This document shows positions 37,100-45,803 of a stretch of 64,000 nucleotides of DNA, in pieces; position 1 is the stretch's first letter, and each line of letters opens with the position of its first letter. A program made the position numbers and the translations under genes. The notes beneath the pieces are model-generated. The model did not search any database, was not told the DNA's origin, and was given only the letters and a program-made list of their open reading frames with translations. The DNA lies in assembly GCF_021389935.1 (NCBI RefSeq), contig NZ_CP089979.1, positions 539,001 to 603,000 on the forward strand, written 5' to 3'. Source of the stretch: Fulvivirga ligni (GTDB taxonomy: Bacteria; Bacteroidota; Bacteroidia; Cytophagales; Cyclobacteriaceae).

Positions 37100-37705
37100 C
37101 TATTTCACCTCTACCTTATCATTCCAGGTAAAGCTGTTCATCATTTTCACGATATCGATTTTCACATATTCTATGGCTGGCATCAAAGAGTCGTTATGAA
37201 CTTTGGTATCAAAGTAAAGTGCCCCTCTGAAGAAGTTTTTGGTAGAGTCTGTAGTGAAGAACTGAAACTGACTTGGCACTTCTCCGTCTAGCTCAGCATA
37301 TACTACTGTTTTACCTGTTGCCGTTTTGGCTATAGTCTCATCTATACCAGAAGCTTTAATCTGATGCTTGGCTGTAAGAAAATAGGCATCATCCAAATAT
37401 CCTTTCAGGGAATCCTGATTATCTACTACTTTATAAGTAATATTAATGTCCGCCTTAAACTGAGGATAATATATTTCAACCCAAAATCGATCAGAAATCC
37501 AGGAAGAATCTCTTAATAACCGGGCGTGTTTAGAATATTCAAAACTATATGGGAAAGTATCCGGTAAAGCCTGATACTCATGAGGTGGAAGTACAAATCT
37601 GTTGTATCCTTTAGGTTTTGGAGCATAATCAGAAGAACACCCAATAATCAAAACAACAAAAACCACTACAAACAGACTATTTAATCTTCTCACTTTCCTC
37701 TTCAT
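37100..37705 (-). CDS. gldD: Gliding motility lipoprotein GldD
   Basis: A 201-residue lipoprotein (signal VVFVVLIIGCSSDYAP, lipobox Cys near 23) with the conserved GldD opening YAPKPKGYNRFVLPPHEYQ and the FPYSFEYSKHA segment. GldD is required for gliding motility and type 9 secretion in Flavobacterium; the exact biochemical role is not known. Its start overlaps the gldE end by 29 nt, the usual arrangement in the phylum, so the pair is cotranslated. Its presence predicts that this organism has the gliding/T9SS machinery. Confidence 0.95.
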   Translation of the reverse strand: MKRKVRRLNSLFVVVFVVLIIGCSSDYAPKPKGYNRFVLPPHEYQALPDTFPYSFEYSKHARLLRDSSWISDRFWVEIYYPQFKADINITYKVVDNQDSLKGYLDDAYFLTAKHQIKASGIDETIAKTATGKTVVYAELDGEVPSQFQFFTTDSTKNFFRGALYFDTKVHNDSLMPAIEYVKIDIVKMMNSFTWNDKVEVK

Positions 37706-39029
37706 TGGATTTCAGAAAAACTCTAACCTTTTTTATTCTTTTGTTATCTACAGCTACTACTGTGAAAATATATTTATCGTAATAAATCTTCTCACCAGCA
37801 GAAGGCAATTTAGTATTAATTTCTAATAGTAGACCACCCAGAGACTCACTTTCTCCTTTTATTTTGTCAAACGTGGAGGCATTAATTTCAAGAATTTTAC
37901 AGAAGTCGTTTAATGTGGTCTTACCCTCAAAAACATAAGTGTACTCGTCCATTTGGCTATACACTACATCATCGTCGTCAAACTCATCATTAATCTCACC
38001 AACTATTTCTTCAATAATATCTTCAAGAGTGATCAAACCGGAGGTTCCTCCGTACTCATCAACCACTATGGCCATATGAACCCTTTTCTCCTGGAAGTCT
38101 TTGAGCAAGGTATCGATCTTCTTATTTTCTGGCACATAAAAACCTTGTCTGAGCAGTTTCTGCCATTCAAAGTTTTCATCTTGATCGAGATATGGAAGAA
38201 GATCTTTTATATAAAGTATGCCGTCAATATTATCAATGGTCTCAGTATAAACCGGAATTCGAGAAAAGCCCGATTTATTGATTTTATCCATTAACTCATG
38301 AAAGTCCAGTTCCGAGTCGAAGGCGGTGATATCCATTCGGCTACGCATAACCTGCTTTACGGAAAGCGTACCAAAATTTACAATGCCTTTTAGAATATCC
38401 TTTTCCTCTTCTGTGGTCTCTTCATTTGTAGTGGTAAGTTCAAGTGCATGATGCAGCTCTTCCACAGATATATCGTATCCTTTTTTCTCAAACCTCTTTT
38501 CTATGACATTACTGATAGTAAGTAAGAAGAAGGAAATAGGTCTGAATACATAATTACTCGCTTTGAGTAAGCCTGATGTAAGCCGGGCAAATTGCAGATT
38601 ATTTGGCGTAGCATACACCTTAGGCATAATCTCACCAAAAAATACGATGGCAATAGTAGTTATTACTGTTAGGATAAAAACATCTCTACCTTCTGTGCTT
38701 TTGGTGCCCAGTATCTCCCACATTACAAATGTAGAGAGCGTAACTATGGCTACGTTTACAAAGTTGTTAACAATTAAAATTGTAGCTAACAGCCGCTGTG
38801 GATTTTTAATCAGTGCCACTATTCGAGCATCGGCTGGGCGGTCACTTTCTTTGCACTCAGAAATATCTTTCGCGGTAAGCGAAAAAAAGGCTACTTCTGA
38901 GCCACTAATTAATGCGGACATGGTGAGTAGCAATAGCAGGGCTAGTCCACTAAGCACATATATTAATGCACTTTCACTTAAAATCCCTGCTAGCAAAATC
39001 TCACTCGGAGGTTCGTCTATACTTTCCAA
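37677..39029 (-). CDS. gldE: GldE, CNNM/CorC-type membrane protein
   Basis: A 450-residue membrane protein. An N-terminal CNNM transmembrane domain (about 18-200, four helices; SGSEVAFFSLTAKD) is followed by two CBS domains (about 225-340, with MRSRMDITAFD and GFSRIPVYTE) and a C-terminal CorC/HlyC domain (VDEYGGTSGLITLEDIIEEI; SLGGLLLE). GldE is a partner of GldD in gliding/T9SS; CNNM proteins transport or sense divalent cations. The overlap with gldD and the preceding ssb and mutY genes match the conserved Bacteroidota gene order. Confidence 0.95.
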   Translation of the reverse strand: MESIDEPPSEILLAGILSESALIYVLSGLALLLLLTMSALISGSEVAFFSLTAKDISECKESDRPADARIVALIKNPQRLLATILIVNNFVNVAIVTLSTFVMWEILGTKSTEGRDVFILTVITTIAIVFFGEIMPKVYATPNNLQFARLTSGLLKASNYVFRPISFFLLTISNVIEKRFEKKGYDISVEELHHALELTTTNEETTEEEKDILKGIVNFGTLSVKQVMRSRMDITAFDSELDFHELMDKINKSGFSRIPVYTETIDNIDGILYIKDLLPYLDQDENFEWQKLLRQGFYVPENKKIDTLLKDFQEKRVHMAIVVDEYGGTSGLITLEDIIEEIVGEINDEFDDDDVVYSQMDEYTYVFEGKTTLNDFCKILEINASTFDKIKGESESLGGLLLEINTKLPSAGEKIYYDKYIFTVVAVDNKRIKKVRVFLKSNEEESEKIK

Positions 39030-39053
39030 TATTAAAATTTTATGTAGACTCTA

Positions 39054-39500
39054 TTAGAAGGGCAAATCATCTGTATCATCATCTGCAGATATATCAGCCG
39101 CTGGTTGTGAGGGAGCCTGATAGGATGATCCACCACCGCTATTTGACATTCCGCCACCTTCATTACTATTTTTAGCTCCTAGCATGGTCATATTATCACC
39201 AACTATTTCGGTGGTGTATCTCGTAATACCATCCTTTTCCCAAGATCTGGTTCTAAGTTTACCTTCTATGTAAACCATGTCTCCTTTATTTAGATATTTT
39301 TCTGAAATATCGGCCAGACCTCTCCAAAGCACCACATTATGCCATTCTGTTTGCTCTTTTCTTTCGCCAGTGTTTCTATCTTTATAAGTCTCAGAAGTAG
39401 CTACAGGAAAGTTTGCCACAGAAGCACCGCTTTCCAAATGTCTCACCTCTGGGTCTTTCCCCAATCTACCTACTATTATCACTTTATTTACTCCAGACAT
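39054..39500 (-). CDS. ssb: Single-stranded DNA-binding protein
   Basis: A 148-residue protein with an N-terminal OB fold ([57 protein letters not shown]) and a flexible Gly/Ser-rich tail that ends in the acidic tip DDDTDDLPF, the docking site for repair and replication partners. It coats single-stranded DNA as a tetramer. It precedes gldE on the same strand, 24 nt away. A TATTTTTG box lies upstream. Confidence 0.97.
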   Translation of the reverse strand: MSGVNKVIIVGRLGKDPEVRHLESGASVANFPVATSETYKDRNTGERKEQTEWHNVVLWRGLADISEKYLNKGDMVYIEGKLRTRSWEKDGITRYTTEIVGDNMTMLGAKNSNEGGGMSNSGGGSSYQAPSQPAADISADDDTDDLPF

Positions 39501-39520
39501 AATTTAGTTTAGTTTTAACG

Positions 39521-39528
39521 CAAAAATA
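39521..39528 (-). promoter_or_regulatory. ssb promoter -7 box
   Basis: Minus-strand TATTTTTG matches the TAnnTTTG consensus, 20 nt before the ssb ATG, implying that ssb can be transcribed independently of mutY. Confidence 0.5.
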
Positions 39529-39548
39529 GCAATGTTTTATAAATCTAA

Positions 39549-40625
39549 CTAAAAAATAACATCATTCAAATAACGTGAAACCAAAACCGGTTTTGGTAAA
39601 TCTTCTACCTCTTTTTCTGTAAAAACGTGAAGATTATTACGTTTAAGCAGATTTATTAATGATGTAGAATGATCTAAATGTATTGTAAAAAACCTGGCGA
39701 ATATCCTTCTATGGGTCAGTATATGCTTGTAGTCTTCACTAACATCCACTGAATGAATAGATTCTTTTATTTCTTTTAGTAGATCATATCTGCCCTTCAC
39801 ATCATCAATTGAAAGAAATGACTCTGCTTCTAGAAGTGGAAAATCATAGAGCCCCTGCCAAATATCTCCTTCCAACCTTTTATTTAGCACCATGCTGCCA
39901 TTAATATTGAGCACCACATAATTAAAATACCTGTTAGTCACCTTAACTTTCTTACTTTTCACCGGCAGGGTGCCTTGTAAGTTTTGCTGTCTGGCTACAC
40001 ATTCTACATTAAAGATACAATCTTCGCAAAGAGGCGTTTTGGGAGTACAATGCATAGCACCGAATTCCATAATGGCCTGATTATAAATATCCGGCGATTC
40101 TCCGGGGATCAATTGCCATGCAAGTTTTTCAAATTCTTTATGTCCTTTGCCGGATGCTATATCATCTGATAAACCAAAAACCCTGGCTAAAACCCTGTAC
40201 ACATTTCCATCTATTACTGGCACTTTCTCTTTAAAAGAAAAAGACGCTATGGCAGCGGCGGTATATTTGCCAATTCCGGGTAGTTTTAGTAGCGATTTAT
40301 AGTCAGTAGGAAAAAAATTATTGAAATTTTCATGAATTTCCCTTGCACACTTATGTAAGTTTCTGGCTCTTGAGTAATATCCCAGTCCTTGCCAAAGGCG
40401 CAAAACAGACTGCTCATCAGCCTGTGCTAATTTGGAAACGTTTTCAAAAGCATCTATGAATTTATTGTAATAAGGAAGGCCCTGAACTACGCGCGTTTGC
40501 TGTAAAATAATCTCAGAAAGCCAGATTTTATACGGATCAGCGGTTTCTCGCCAAGGTAATTCTCTAGCGTTCTTTTTATACCATTGAATTAATCTTTGAG
40601 CGAAAGCTGTGTTATTTACCATCAA
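39549..40625 (-). CDS. mutY: A/G-specific adenine DNA glycosylase
   Basis: A 358-residue base-excision enzyme that removes adenine paired with 8-oxoguanine. The helix-hairpin-helix LLKLPGIGKYTAAAIASF (about 115), the catalytic Asp in VPVIDGNVYRVL (about 141) and the 4Fe-4S ligands CTPKTPLCEDCIFNVEC (C-x6-C-x2-C-x5-C, about 195-211) are complete. A C-terminal NUDIX-like domain (about 235-350) senses 8-oxoG. The gene order mutY-ssb-gldE-gldD is typical. Two ATG codons occur at the start (MMVNN); the first fits the boundary. Confidence 0.96.
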   Translation of the reverse strand: MMVNNTAFAQRLIQWYKKNARELPWRETADPYKIWLSEIILQQTRVVQGLPYYNKFIDAFENVSKLAQADEQSVLRLWQGLGYYSRARNLHKCAREIHENFNNFFPTDYKSLLKLPGIGKYTAAAIASFSFKEKVPVIDGNVYRVLARVFGLSDDIASGKGHKEFEKLAWQLIPGESPDIYNQAIMEFGAMHCTPKTPLCEDCIFNVECVARQQNLQGTLPVKSKKVKVTNRYFNYVVLNINGSMVLNKRLEGDIWQGLYDFPLLEAESFLSIDDVKGRYDLLKEIKESIHSVDVSEDYKHILTHRRIFARFFTIHLDHSTSLINLLKRNNLHVFTEKEVEDLPKPVLVSRYLNDVIF

Positions 40626-40761
40626 AAAATTTTATAAAAAAGCCAGAAATCAGGGTGTTAGATTTTTTACATATTTAATTTTTATATCCCACCACGCAGT
40701 CTAAATTTGCTGACAATAACTCTACTTAACTAATTTTTAATCAAATCTAAAGATATAATAC

Positions 40762-41064
40762 GTGACTAAAGCAGAAGTAATAACAGAAATATCAGACAAG
40801 ACTGGCATAGACAAATCAGATGTGTCTGTTACCGTAGAAGCATTCTTTAATATTGTAAAAAATGCAATGTCAGAAGGTAATAACATATATGTTAGAGGCT
40901 TTGGAAGTTTTGTTAACAAAAAGCGCAAGAAGAAAATCGCGAGAAACATCTCTAAGAATACTGCGATAGTAATTGACGAGCATTTCGTGCCGAGCTTCAA
41001 GCCCTCTAAAGTATTCGTTGAAAAAATTAAATCAAGCAATAAGGTAAAAGCGGCCAACGATTAA
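40762..41064 (+). CDS. HU-family DNA-binding protein
   Basis: A 100-residue histone-like protein that bends DNA as a dimer. The N-terminal helical part (TKAEVITEISDKTGIDKSDV) and the beta-arm motif VRGFGSFVNKKRKKKIARNI with the Pro-tip region are diagnostic, as is the C-terminal VPSFKPSKVFVEKIK. The start is GTG at 40762, which agrees with the family N-terminus; no ATG is available. It is transcribed away from mutY and upstream of the TPR gene, the usual arrangement in this phylum. Confidence 0.92.
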   Translation: MTKAEVITEISDKTGIDKSDVSVTVEAFFNIVKNAMSEGNNIYVRGFGSFVNKKRKKKIARNISKNTAIVIDEHFVPSFKPSKVFVEKIKSSNKVKAAND

Positions 41065-41097
41065 AATAGGCTCTTTTATTAATTAAAATTATCCTTG

Positions 41098-41105
41098 TAC
41101 TTTTG
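41098..41105 (+). promoter_or_regulatory. Promoter -7 box of the TPR gene
   Basis: TACTTTTG matches TAnnTTTG, 18 nt before the ATG at 41124. It may drive the TPR gene, the small basic protein and rng. Confidence 0.5.
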
Positions 41106-41123
41106 CCACCTAACGAATAGGAT

Positions 41124-41966
41124 ATGCTTAAGACAAGGATAATTTTAATAGCTGTTGCGGCTATTTTAGTAGCCATAATATTTACACTCCCAAAGGTAGT
41201 TGTTGATAACGACGAAGAGTCTGTAACTACAGAGACATCTTCCAATACTCCCCACAGTTCAGAGTCTGACCATAATGATGCCCCAATGGCGGCACATGGT
41301 CAGGAGGTACCAGCTACTGTACAGAAAAAAATCGACAATTTAAAGATTGAATACATAAATGGTAGTAATAAAGAAAAAAATACTATCTTTGCAGACTCTT
41401 TAGCCCAGCTGTATCTGAGCATTAATAAATATGACAGTGCAGCTAAGTTCATTGAAATAATAGCTGAGAATATTCCAAGTGAGGAAAACTGGGAAAGGGC
41501 CGGAAACGCTTATTATGATGCTTTTGGTTTTGCCATGGAAGCAGAAAAAAGAGCTAATCTGGGCGGAAAAGCCAGAGAATATTTCACTAAGGTATTAGAA
41601 AAGTCTCCGGATAATTTAGATGTAAAAAATAAATTAGCCATGACTTATCTTTCTACATCAAACCCTATGCAGGGTATAATGATGCTTAGAGAAATATTGG
41701 AACAAGATCCTTCTAATGAGAAGGCCATGTTCAATTTAGGTGTTCTTTCTATGCAGTCTGGCCAGTATGATAAAGCGGTAGAGCGATTCAGTAAGCTGGT
41801 AGATGTTTATCCTAATAATATGCAGGCTCAGTTTTTTCTGGGCGTGAGCTACTTGGAAACCGGCAATAAATCAAAGGCTAAAGAACAATTTGAGCTTGTA
41901 AAAAAACTAGATAAGGACCCTGAGGTACAAGCCACAGTAGATTCGTATCTGGAAGATATAAAATAA
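41124..41966 (+). CDS. Membrane-anchored TPR protein
   Basis: A 280-residue protein with one N-terminal transmembrane anchor (about 5-24), an Asp/Ser/Thr-rich linker, and at least four tetratricopeptide units from about 90 to 275 (for example KAREYFTKVLEKSPDNLDVK and AVERFSKLVDVYPNNMQAQF). TPR arrays form scaffolds for protein assembly in the periplasm. It lies in the conserved HU-TPR-rng cluster but its partner is not known. Confidence 0.85.
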   Translation: MLKTRIILIAVAAILVAIIFTLPKVVVDNDEESVTTETSSNTPHSSESDHNDAPMAAHGQEVPATVQKKIDNLKIEYINGSNKEKNTIFADSLAQLYLSINKYDSAAKFIEIIAENIPSEENWERAGNAYYDAFGFAMEAEKRANLGGKAREYFTKVLEKSPDNLDVKNKLAMTYLSTSNPMQGIMMLREILEQDPSNEKAMFNLGVLSMQSGQYDKAVERFSKLVDVYPNNMQAQFFLGVSYLETGNKSKAKEQFELVKKLDKDPEVQATVDSYLEDIK

Positions 41967-42011
41967 AAGATTGTTAAACCTCACTCTCTGAGTGACAAAA
42001 ATTTTACGATT

Positions 42012-42101
42012 ATGCCTTGCGGTAAGAAAAGAAAAAGACACAAGATTGCGACTCATAAGAGAAAGAAAAGATTAAGAAAGAACAGACATAAGAAGAAGTA
42101 A
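42012..42101 (+). CDS. Tiny basic AURKAIP1/COX24 (mS38/bS22-like) protein
   Basis: A 29-residue protein starting MPCGKKRKRHKI and ending RHKKK; more than half of the residues are Lys or Arg, with several His. This matches the AURKAIP1/COX24-domain proteins seen between the TPR and RNase G genes in many Bacteroidota; the related mS38 and mycobacterial bS22 sit on the small ribosomal subunit near the decoding helix. It lies between the TPR stop (45 nt before) and a strong hairpin upstream of rng. No other frame in this stretch would make sense, and the composition is unlikely by chance. Confidence 0.82.
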   Translation: MPCGKKRKRHKIATHKRKKRLRKNRHKKK

Positions 42102-42109
42102 TGTCTATT

Positions 42110-42146
42110 CAATAGTCGGCCAATAATCAATATTGACCGACTATTG
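42110..42146 (+). promoter_or_regulatory. Long hairpin upstream of rng
   Basis: CAATAGTCGGCCAATA pairs with TATTGACCGACTATTG (16 positions, one C-A mismatch, 5-nt loop). It lies 9 nt after the small basic protein gene and 40 nt before the rng start. No T-run follows, so it is probably an RNA processing or attenuation element rather than a simple terminator. Confidence 0.6.
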
Positions 42147-42186
42147 TACTATACACATCTTATTTTTTAAATCAAATGAATGAGTT

Positions 42187-43743
42187 TTGAGTAACGAATT
42201 AATAATCAATTCGACTCAGAATGGATGTCGTATAGCCCTTTTAAAAAATAAAAGCCTGGTTGAGTTCCATCATGATGAGGATGGCAACCAATTTAATGTA
42301 GGAGATATATATCTGGGCACTGTTAGGAAAGTGGTTCAGGGGCTCAATGCCGCATTTATAGACATTGGGTATGAAAAAGATGCATTTTTGCATTACCTTG
42401 ATCTCGGTCCTAAGTTCAGTTCGCTGCATGATTTCACTAAGCGCGCTGTATCCCGAAAGAACACATCCAGTAAGCTTGAGAAGTTTAGTCTTAAGCCCGA
42501 TATAGATAAGCATGGAAAAATTAGTAGTGTTCTTTCCAAGAATCAGCAAATCCTCGTTCAAGTAGTAAAGGAACCCATCTCAACCAAAGGGCCGCGATTA
42601 TCCTGTGAGTTGTCAATTGCAGGAAGATATTTGGTGCTTGTACCTTTCTCAAACACCGTAAATATTTCAAAAAAAATAGCCAGCAGCGACGAGCGCAAAA
42701 GGCTAGTACGTTTAGTCTCATCCATTAAGCCTGATAACTACGGAGTTATCATACGCACAGTAGCTCAAGGCAAGGATGTAAGAGAACTAGACCTCGACTT
42801 AAGAAACCTTCTTAACATATGGCATGAAGGAGTAAAGACGCTTAAGAAAGCGAAACCTCGTGAAAAAGTGATCGGGGAAATGAGCAAAGCTTCTGCCATT
42901 TTAAGAGACGTTCTAAATGAATCATTCGATAATATATTTATTGATGATAAAGAGATTTTAGACGAGGTTCAAAGCTATATTAAAACTATAGCACCTGATA
43001 AAGAGAAGATAGTAAAGCCTTATACTGGTAAGGCAAAGATCTTTGAACATTTTGGTATTGAAAGGCAGATTAAATCCGCTTTTGGTCAATCAGTAAGTTT
43101 AAAAGGTGGGGGTTACCTCATCATAGAACACACTGAGGCATTACATGTAATAGATGTAAACAGCGGAAATAAATCTAACCGAGAGGAAGATCAGGAAGCC
43201 ACGGCATTATCTGTGAATACAGAGGCCGCGAAAGAAATAGCAAGACAGCTTCGATTAAGAGATATGGGTGGAATCATAGTGGTTGATTTCATCGATATGA
43301 AAAGGGCAGAAAACAAGAAGCTGATCTATAAGACGATGAAGGATGAAATGGTTAACGACCGTTCAAAATTCACCATTCTGCCATTATCTAAGTTTGGTCT
43401 TATGCAAATAACGCGTCAGCGAGTAAGACCAGAGATGAATATTACCACTAAGGAATTATGCCCTACTTGTAATGGTACGGGTAAAATCAGTGCCTCAATT
43501 TTGGTGTCAGACCAAATTGAAAGGTCCATTGATTATTTAATGACAAAACAGAATGATAAGGACATAACTGTAGTAGTTCATCCTTTCATTTATGCCTATT
43601 TCACTAAAGGAACCATGTCTAGAAGACTAAAATGGTTTATGAAGTATTTCAAATGGGTGAAGATGGTACAAGATTCTTCTCTTGGAGTAACTGAGTTTCA
43701 GTTTCTAAACAAATTTGGAGAGGAAATAGCCATTAACGAATAG
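42187..43743 (+). CDS. rng: Ribonuclease G/E family protein
   Basis: A 518-residue endoribonuclease that processes rRNA and mRNA. An N-terminal S1 RNA-binding domain (VGDIYLGTVRKVVQGLNAAF) is followed by the catalytic region with the metal-binding acidic residues in ALHVIDVNSGN and GIIVVDFIDMKR, and the zinc-link CPTCNGTGK. The start is TTG at 42187; a TGA lies two codons upstream in frame and nearby ATGs run into stops, so TTG is the only reasonable start. The N-terminus SNELIINS agrees with relatives. It ends at a strong terminator. Confidence 0.95.
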   Translation: MSNELIINSTQNGCRIALLKNKSLVEFHHDEDGNQFNVGDIYLGTVRKVVQGLNAAFIDIGYEKDAFLHYLDLGPKFSSLHDFTKRAVSRKNTSSKLEKFSLKPDIDKHGKISSVLSKNQQILVQVVKEPISTKGPRLSCELSIAGRYLVLVPFSNTVNISKKIASSDERKRLVRLVSSIKPDNYGVIIRTVAQGKDVRELDLDLRNLLNIWHEGVKTLKKAKPREKVIGEMSKASAILRDVLNESFDNIFIDDKEILDEVQSYIKTIAPDKEKIVKPYTGKAKIFEHFGIERQIKSAFGQSVSLKGGGYLIIEHTEALHVIDVNSGNKSNREEDQEATALSVNTEAAKEIARQLRLRDMGGIIVVDFIDMKRAENKKLIYKTMKDEMVNDRSKFTILPLSKFGLMQITRQRVRPEMNITTKELCPTCNGTGKISASILVSDQIERSIDYLMTKQNDKDITVVVHPFIYAYFTKGTMSRRLKWFMKYFKWVKMVQDSSLGVTEFQFLNKFGEEIAINE

Positions 43744-43771
43744 TTTAAAACTAATTCGGCTTAAAAGTAAT

Positions 43772-43797
43772 GAGGCTGCTTCGGATGAGGCAGCCTC
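43772..43797 (+). terminator. Terminator of rng
   Basis: GAGGCTGC pairs perfectly with GCAGCCTC (loop of 10 nt), followed by TTTTG. It may also serve the convergent small gene on the minus strand. Confidence 0.85.
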
Positions 43798-43803
43798 TTT
43801 TGT

Positions 43804-43986
43804 TTAACTTGCTTTTAATAAATTGTCCTGTTTCAAGGTGTACCTCCTGATTTCCTTTTTTTCTAAATCAAACCAGGCACATTCTACTAGGTAAGAGCTC
43901 TTATCTTTTATGTAGTGCAAAACCTCCATCACTTTCCCGTCTCTGTGGCTTTTTACTCGCTCTCCCTTTTTAAAGAGTCTTTTCAT
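43804..43986 (-). CDS. Small SH3-like protein of unknown function
   Basis: A 60-residue protein with the pattern GERVKSHRDGKVMEVLHYI and YLVECAWFD, which resembles small KOW/SH3-barrel proteins such as DUF2158 members. The sequence is basic and its Lys content fits nucleic-acid contact, but no function is known. The ATG follows a short leader, and codon use is like its neighbours. It converges with rng. Confidence 0.6.
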   Translation of the reverse strand: MKRLFKKGERVKSHRDGKVMEVLHYIKDKSSYLVECAWFDLEKKEIRRYTLKQDNLLKAS

Positions 43987-44011
43987 AGGCTTCTTCCAAC
44001 TATTGGGTTAA

Positions 44012-44055
44012 GATCGTTCTTACCTTAATAATACGAATTTTTTGGAAGAACGATC
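44012..44055. repeat. 10-bp inverted repeat downstream of htrA
   Basis: GATCGTTCTT (44012-44021) and AAGAACGATC (44046-44055) are perfect inverted copies; a third related copy (AAGAACGAC, 44072-44080) lies in the adjacent hairpin. The function is unknown, but the stretch is upstream of the small SH3-like gene and downstream of htrA. Confidence 0.5.
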
Positions 44056-44064
44056 ATGATTAAA

Positions 44065-44100
44065 GCATAAAAAGAACGACGCTTAATCGATTTTTTATGC
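44065..44100 (-). terminator. Terminator of htrA
   Basis: GCATAAAAA pairs with TTTTTATGC with an 18-nt loop; it begins 11 nt beyond the htrA stop codon, and on the minus strand is followed by TTTAATC. Confidence 0.55.
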
Positions 44101-44110
44101 CTTGTTCATA

Positions 44111-45616
44111 TTATGATAACCCCAAACCGTAGTAAAAAGATCCGGACTGACCTTCATAAACTCCTTCAATTAATACGCCACCATCTTTACCTTCCAAAAC
44201 CTTCACTACATCTTCTTTAGAACGAACATCCTTGCCATCAATCTTGGTAATAATAAAGCCCTCTCTCATTTGAGTATCCTTTCTTAACTTACCAGCTCTA
44301 AGTGCAGTAACTCTTACTCCAGACTTTAATCCTAAAGATTTTAGAGTAGAAGCATCAACATCAGCCAGCTCTGCACCAAGTACGGTCAGAATCTCTTCTC
44401 TCTCTTTCTTCACTACTTCAGTATTACCTTGACGGTTCTTCAACACAACATCATATTCTTTAATGCTGCCGTTTCTATTCACCTTTAAGGCCACCTTATC
44501 ACCAGGTCTCTTACTTCCAATATAACCTATTAGTTGAGCCGTGTTTTGGATGGCTCTTCCATCTACACCCGTAATAACATCACCCTCTTGAACGCCTGCA
44601 TCTCTGGCTCCACTTTTTGGATCTATGCCGGCTACATAAACTCCTGAGTACAGATCTATATTATTCTTTTGAGCGAACTCTCCGTTTACATTTTGAATCT
44701 GAACCCCAAGCCAGCCTCTCTGCACCGTTCCGTAAGCAATTAGATCTTCTACCACCTTGCTCACAATATTTGCAGGTACGGCAAAAGAATAGCCTGAATA
44801 AGAACCCGTTGGACTAGCAATAGCAGTGTTAATTCCTACAAGGTCTCCTTTAAGGTTTACAAGGGCACCTCCACTGTTTCCAGGATTCACGGCAGCATCT
44901 GTCTGAATGAATGATTCTATAGCAGTATTTAAACTGTCTCTGATATTTTTCTCAGCCAAAATACCAATGCTTCGACCCTTAGCACTGACTATACCGGCTG
45001 TTACGGTAGAATTTAAATTATATGGATTGCCAACTGCCATTACCCACTGGCCCACTCTAACATCATCAGAATTAGCTAGAGACAAAAATGGCAGACCTTC
45101 CTCTTCAATTTTGATTAGAGCTATATCTGTAGTAGGATCAGCTCCAATTACTTTAGCCTTATAGCTTCTATTATCATACAAGGTTACATCCAAATCATCG
45201 GCATCCGCTATCACGTGATTATTAGTAACGATGTAGCCTTCTTTATTAATAATTACCCCACTACCTGTTCCAACTCTTGGCTGTGATTGACCTCTTTCCT
45301 GATCTCTAAAAAACGGACCGAAGAAATCACGAAATTGCTCCGGCACTTGCTGTCCACGGGAAGTATAATTACCCCCTGTGCTGGTGGACCGGATATTAAC
45401 TACTGCATCCATAGTCTTTTCTGCAGCTGCAGTAAAATCAATACCTATAATTTCACCTGAGGCATTAGTTGAGAATGCAGTCTGAACAGCAGGAGCACCA
45501 TCTACATGCTCTACTTTAATAGTTTTTCCATTATTCAGATCAAAAATCTGTAAAGACCCTATGGTCAGTGCACTACCAAGAATGGCAGCCACCATCAATG
45601 AACTAAACTTCTTCAT
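44111..45616 (-). CDS. DegP/HtrA-type periplasmic serine protease
   Basis: The protein has 501 residues from the ATG at 45616; an upstream ATG would put 19 residues before the signal-like helix MKKFSSLMVAAILGSALTIG. It degrades or refolds misfolded envelope proteins. The trypsin-like domain carries His in IVTNNHVIADADD, Asp in PTTDIALIKIE and Ser in PGNSGGALVN. Two PDZ domains follow (about 300-385 with SGARDAGVQEGDVITGVDGR, and 410-500 with MREGFIITKIDGKDV). The length and order are typical of Do-like proteases. It has its own terminator. Confidence 0.95.
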   Translation of the reverse strand: MKKFSSLMVAAILGSALTIGSLQIFDLNNGKTIKVEHVDGAPAVQTAFSTNASGEIIGIDFTAAAEKTMDAVVNIRSTSTGGNYTSRGQQVPEQFRDFFGPFFRDQERGQSQPRVGTGSGVIINKEGYIVTNNHVIADADDLDVTLYDNRSYKAKVIGADPTTDIALIKIEEEGLPFLSLANSDDVRVGQWVMAVGNPYNLNSTVTAGIVSAKGRSIGILAEKNIRDSLNTAIESFIQTDAAVNPGNSGGALVNLKGDLVGINTAIASPTGSYSGYSFAVPANIVSKVVEDLIAYGTVQRGWLGVQIQNVNGEFAQKNNIDLYSGVYVAGIDPKSGARDAGVQEGDVITGVDGRAIQNTAQLIGYIGSKRPGDKVALKVNRNGSIKEYDVVLKNRQGNTEVVKKEREEILTVLGAELADVDASTLKSLGLKSGVRVTALRAGKLRKDTQMREGFIITKIDGKDVRSKEDVVKVLEGKDGGVLIEGVYEGQSGSFYYGLGLS

Positions 45617-45762
45617 ACTTTGAGATTTAACTTTTAAAAATTCTTGCAAACTAGATTTGATAACAATACGCAAGTTCTAATTGATGAAACTGTTTCTTAT
45701 TTACGCCAGAAAACGTTTGTTAGTTTATCTTATTAGTTAAAAGATGTTAAAGCGTAAAAAAA

Positions 45763-45792
45763 GGTCATTTGAAGCTAGAACGTCAAATGACC
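45763..45792 (-). terminator. Terminator of hsp20
   Basis: GGTCATTTGA pairs perfectly with TCAAATGACC (10-nt loop) and is followed on the minus strand by seven T. It ends the hsp20 transcript. Confidence 0.85.
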
Positions 45793-45803
45793 GTTTATTA
45801 GTA

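Noticed and set aside
40737-41057. Minus-strand frame opposite the HU gene
   Set aside because: It is the antisense of a clear HU protein and has low-complexity composition.
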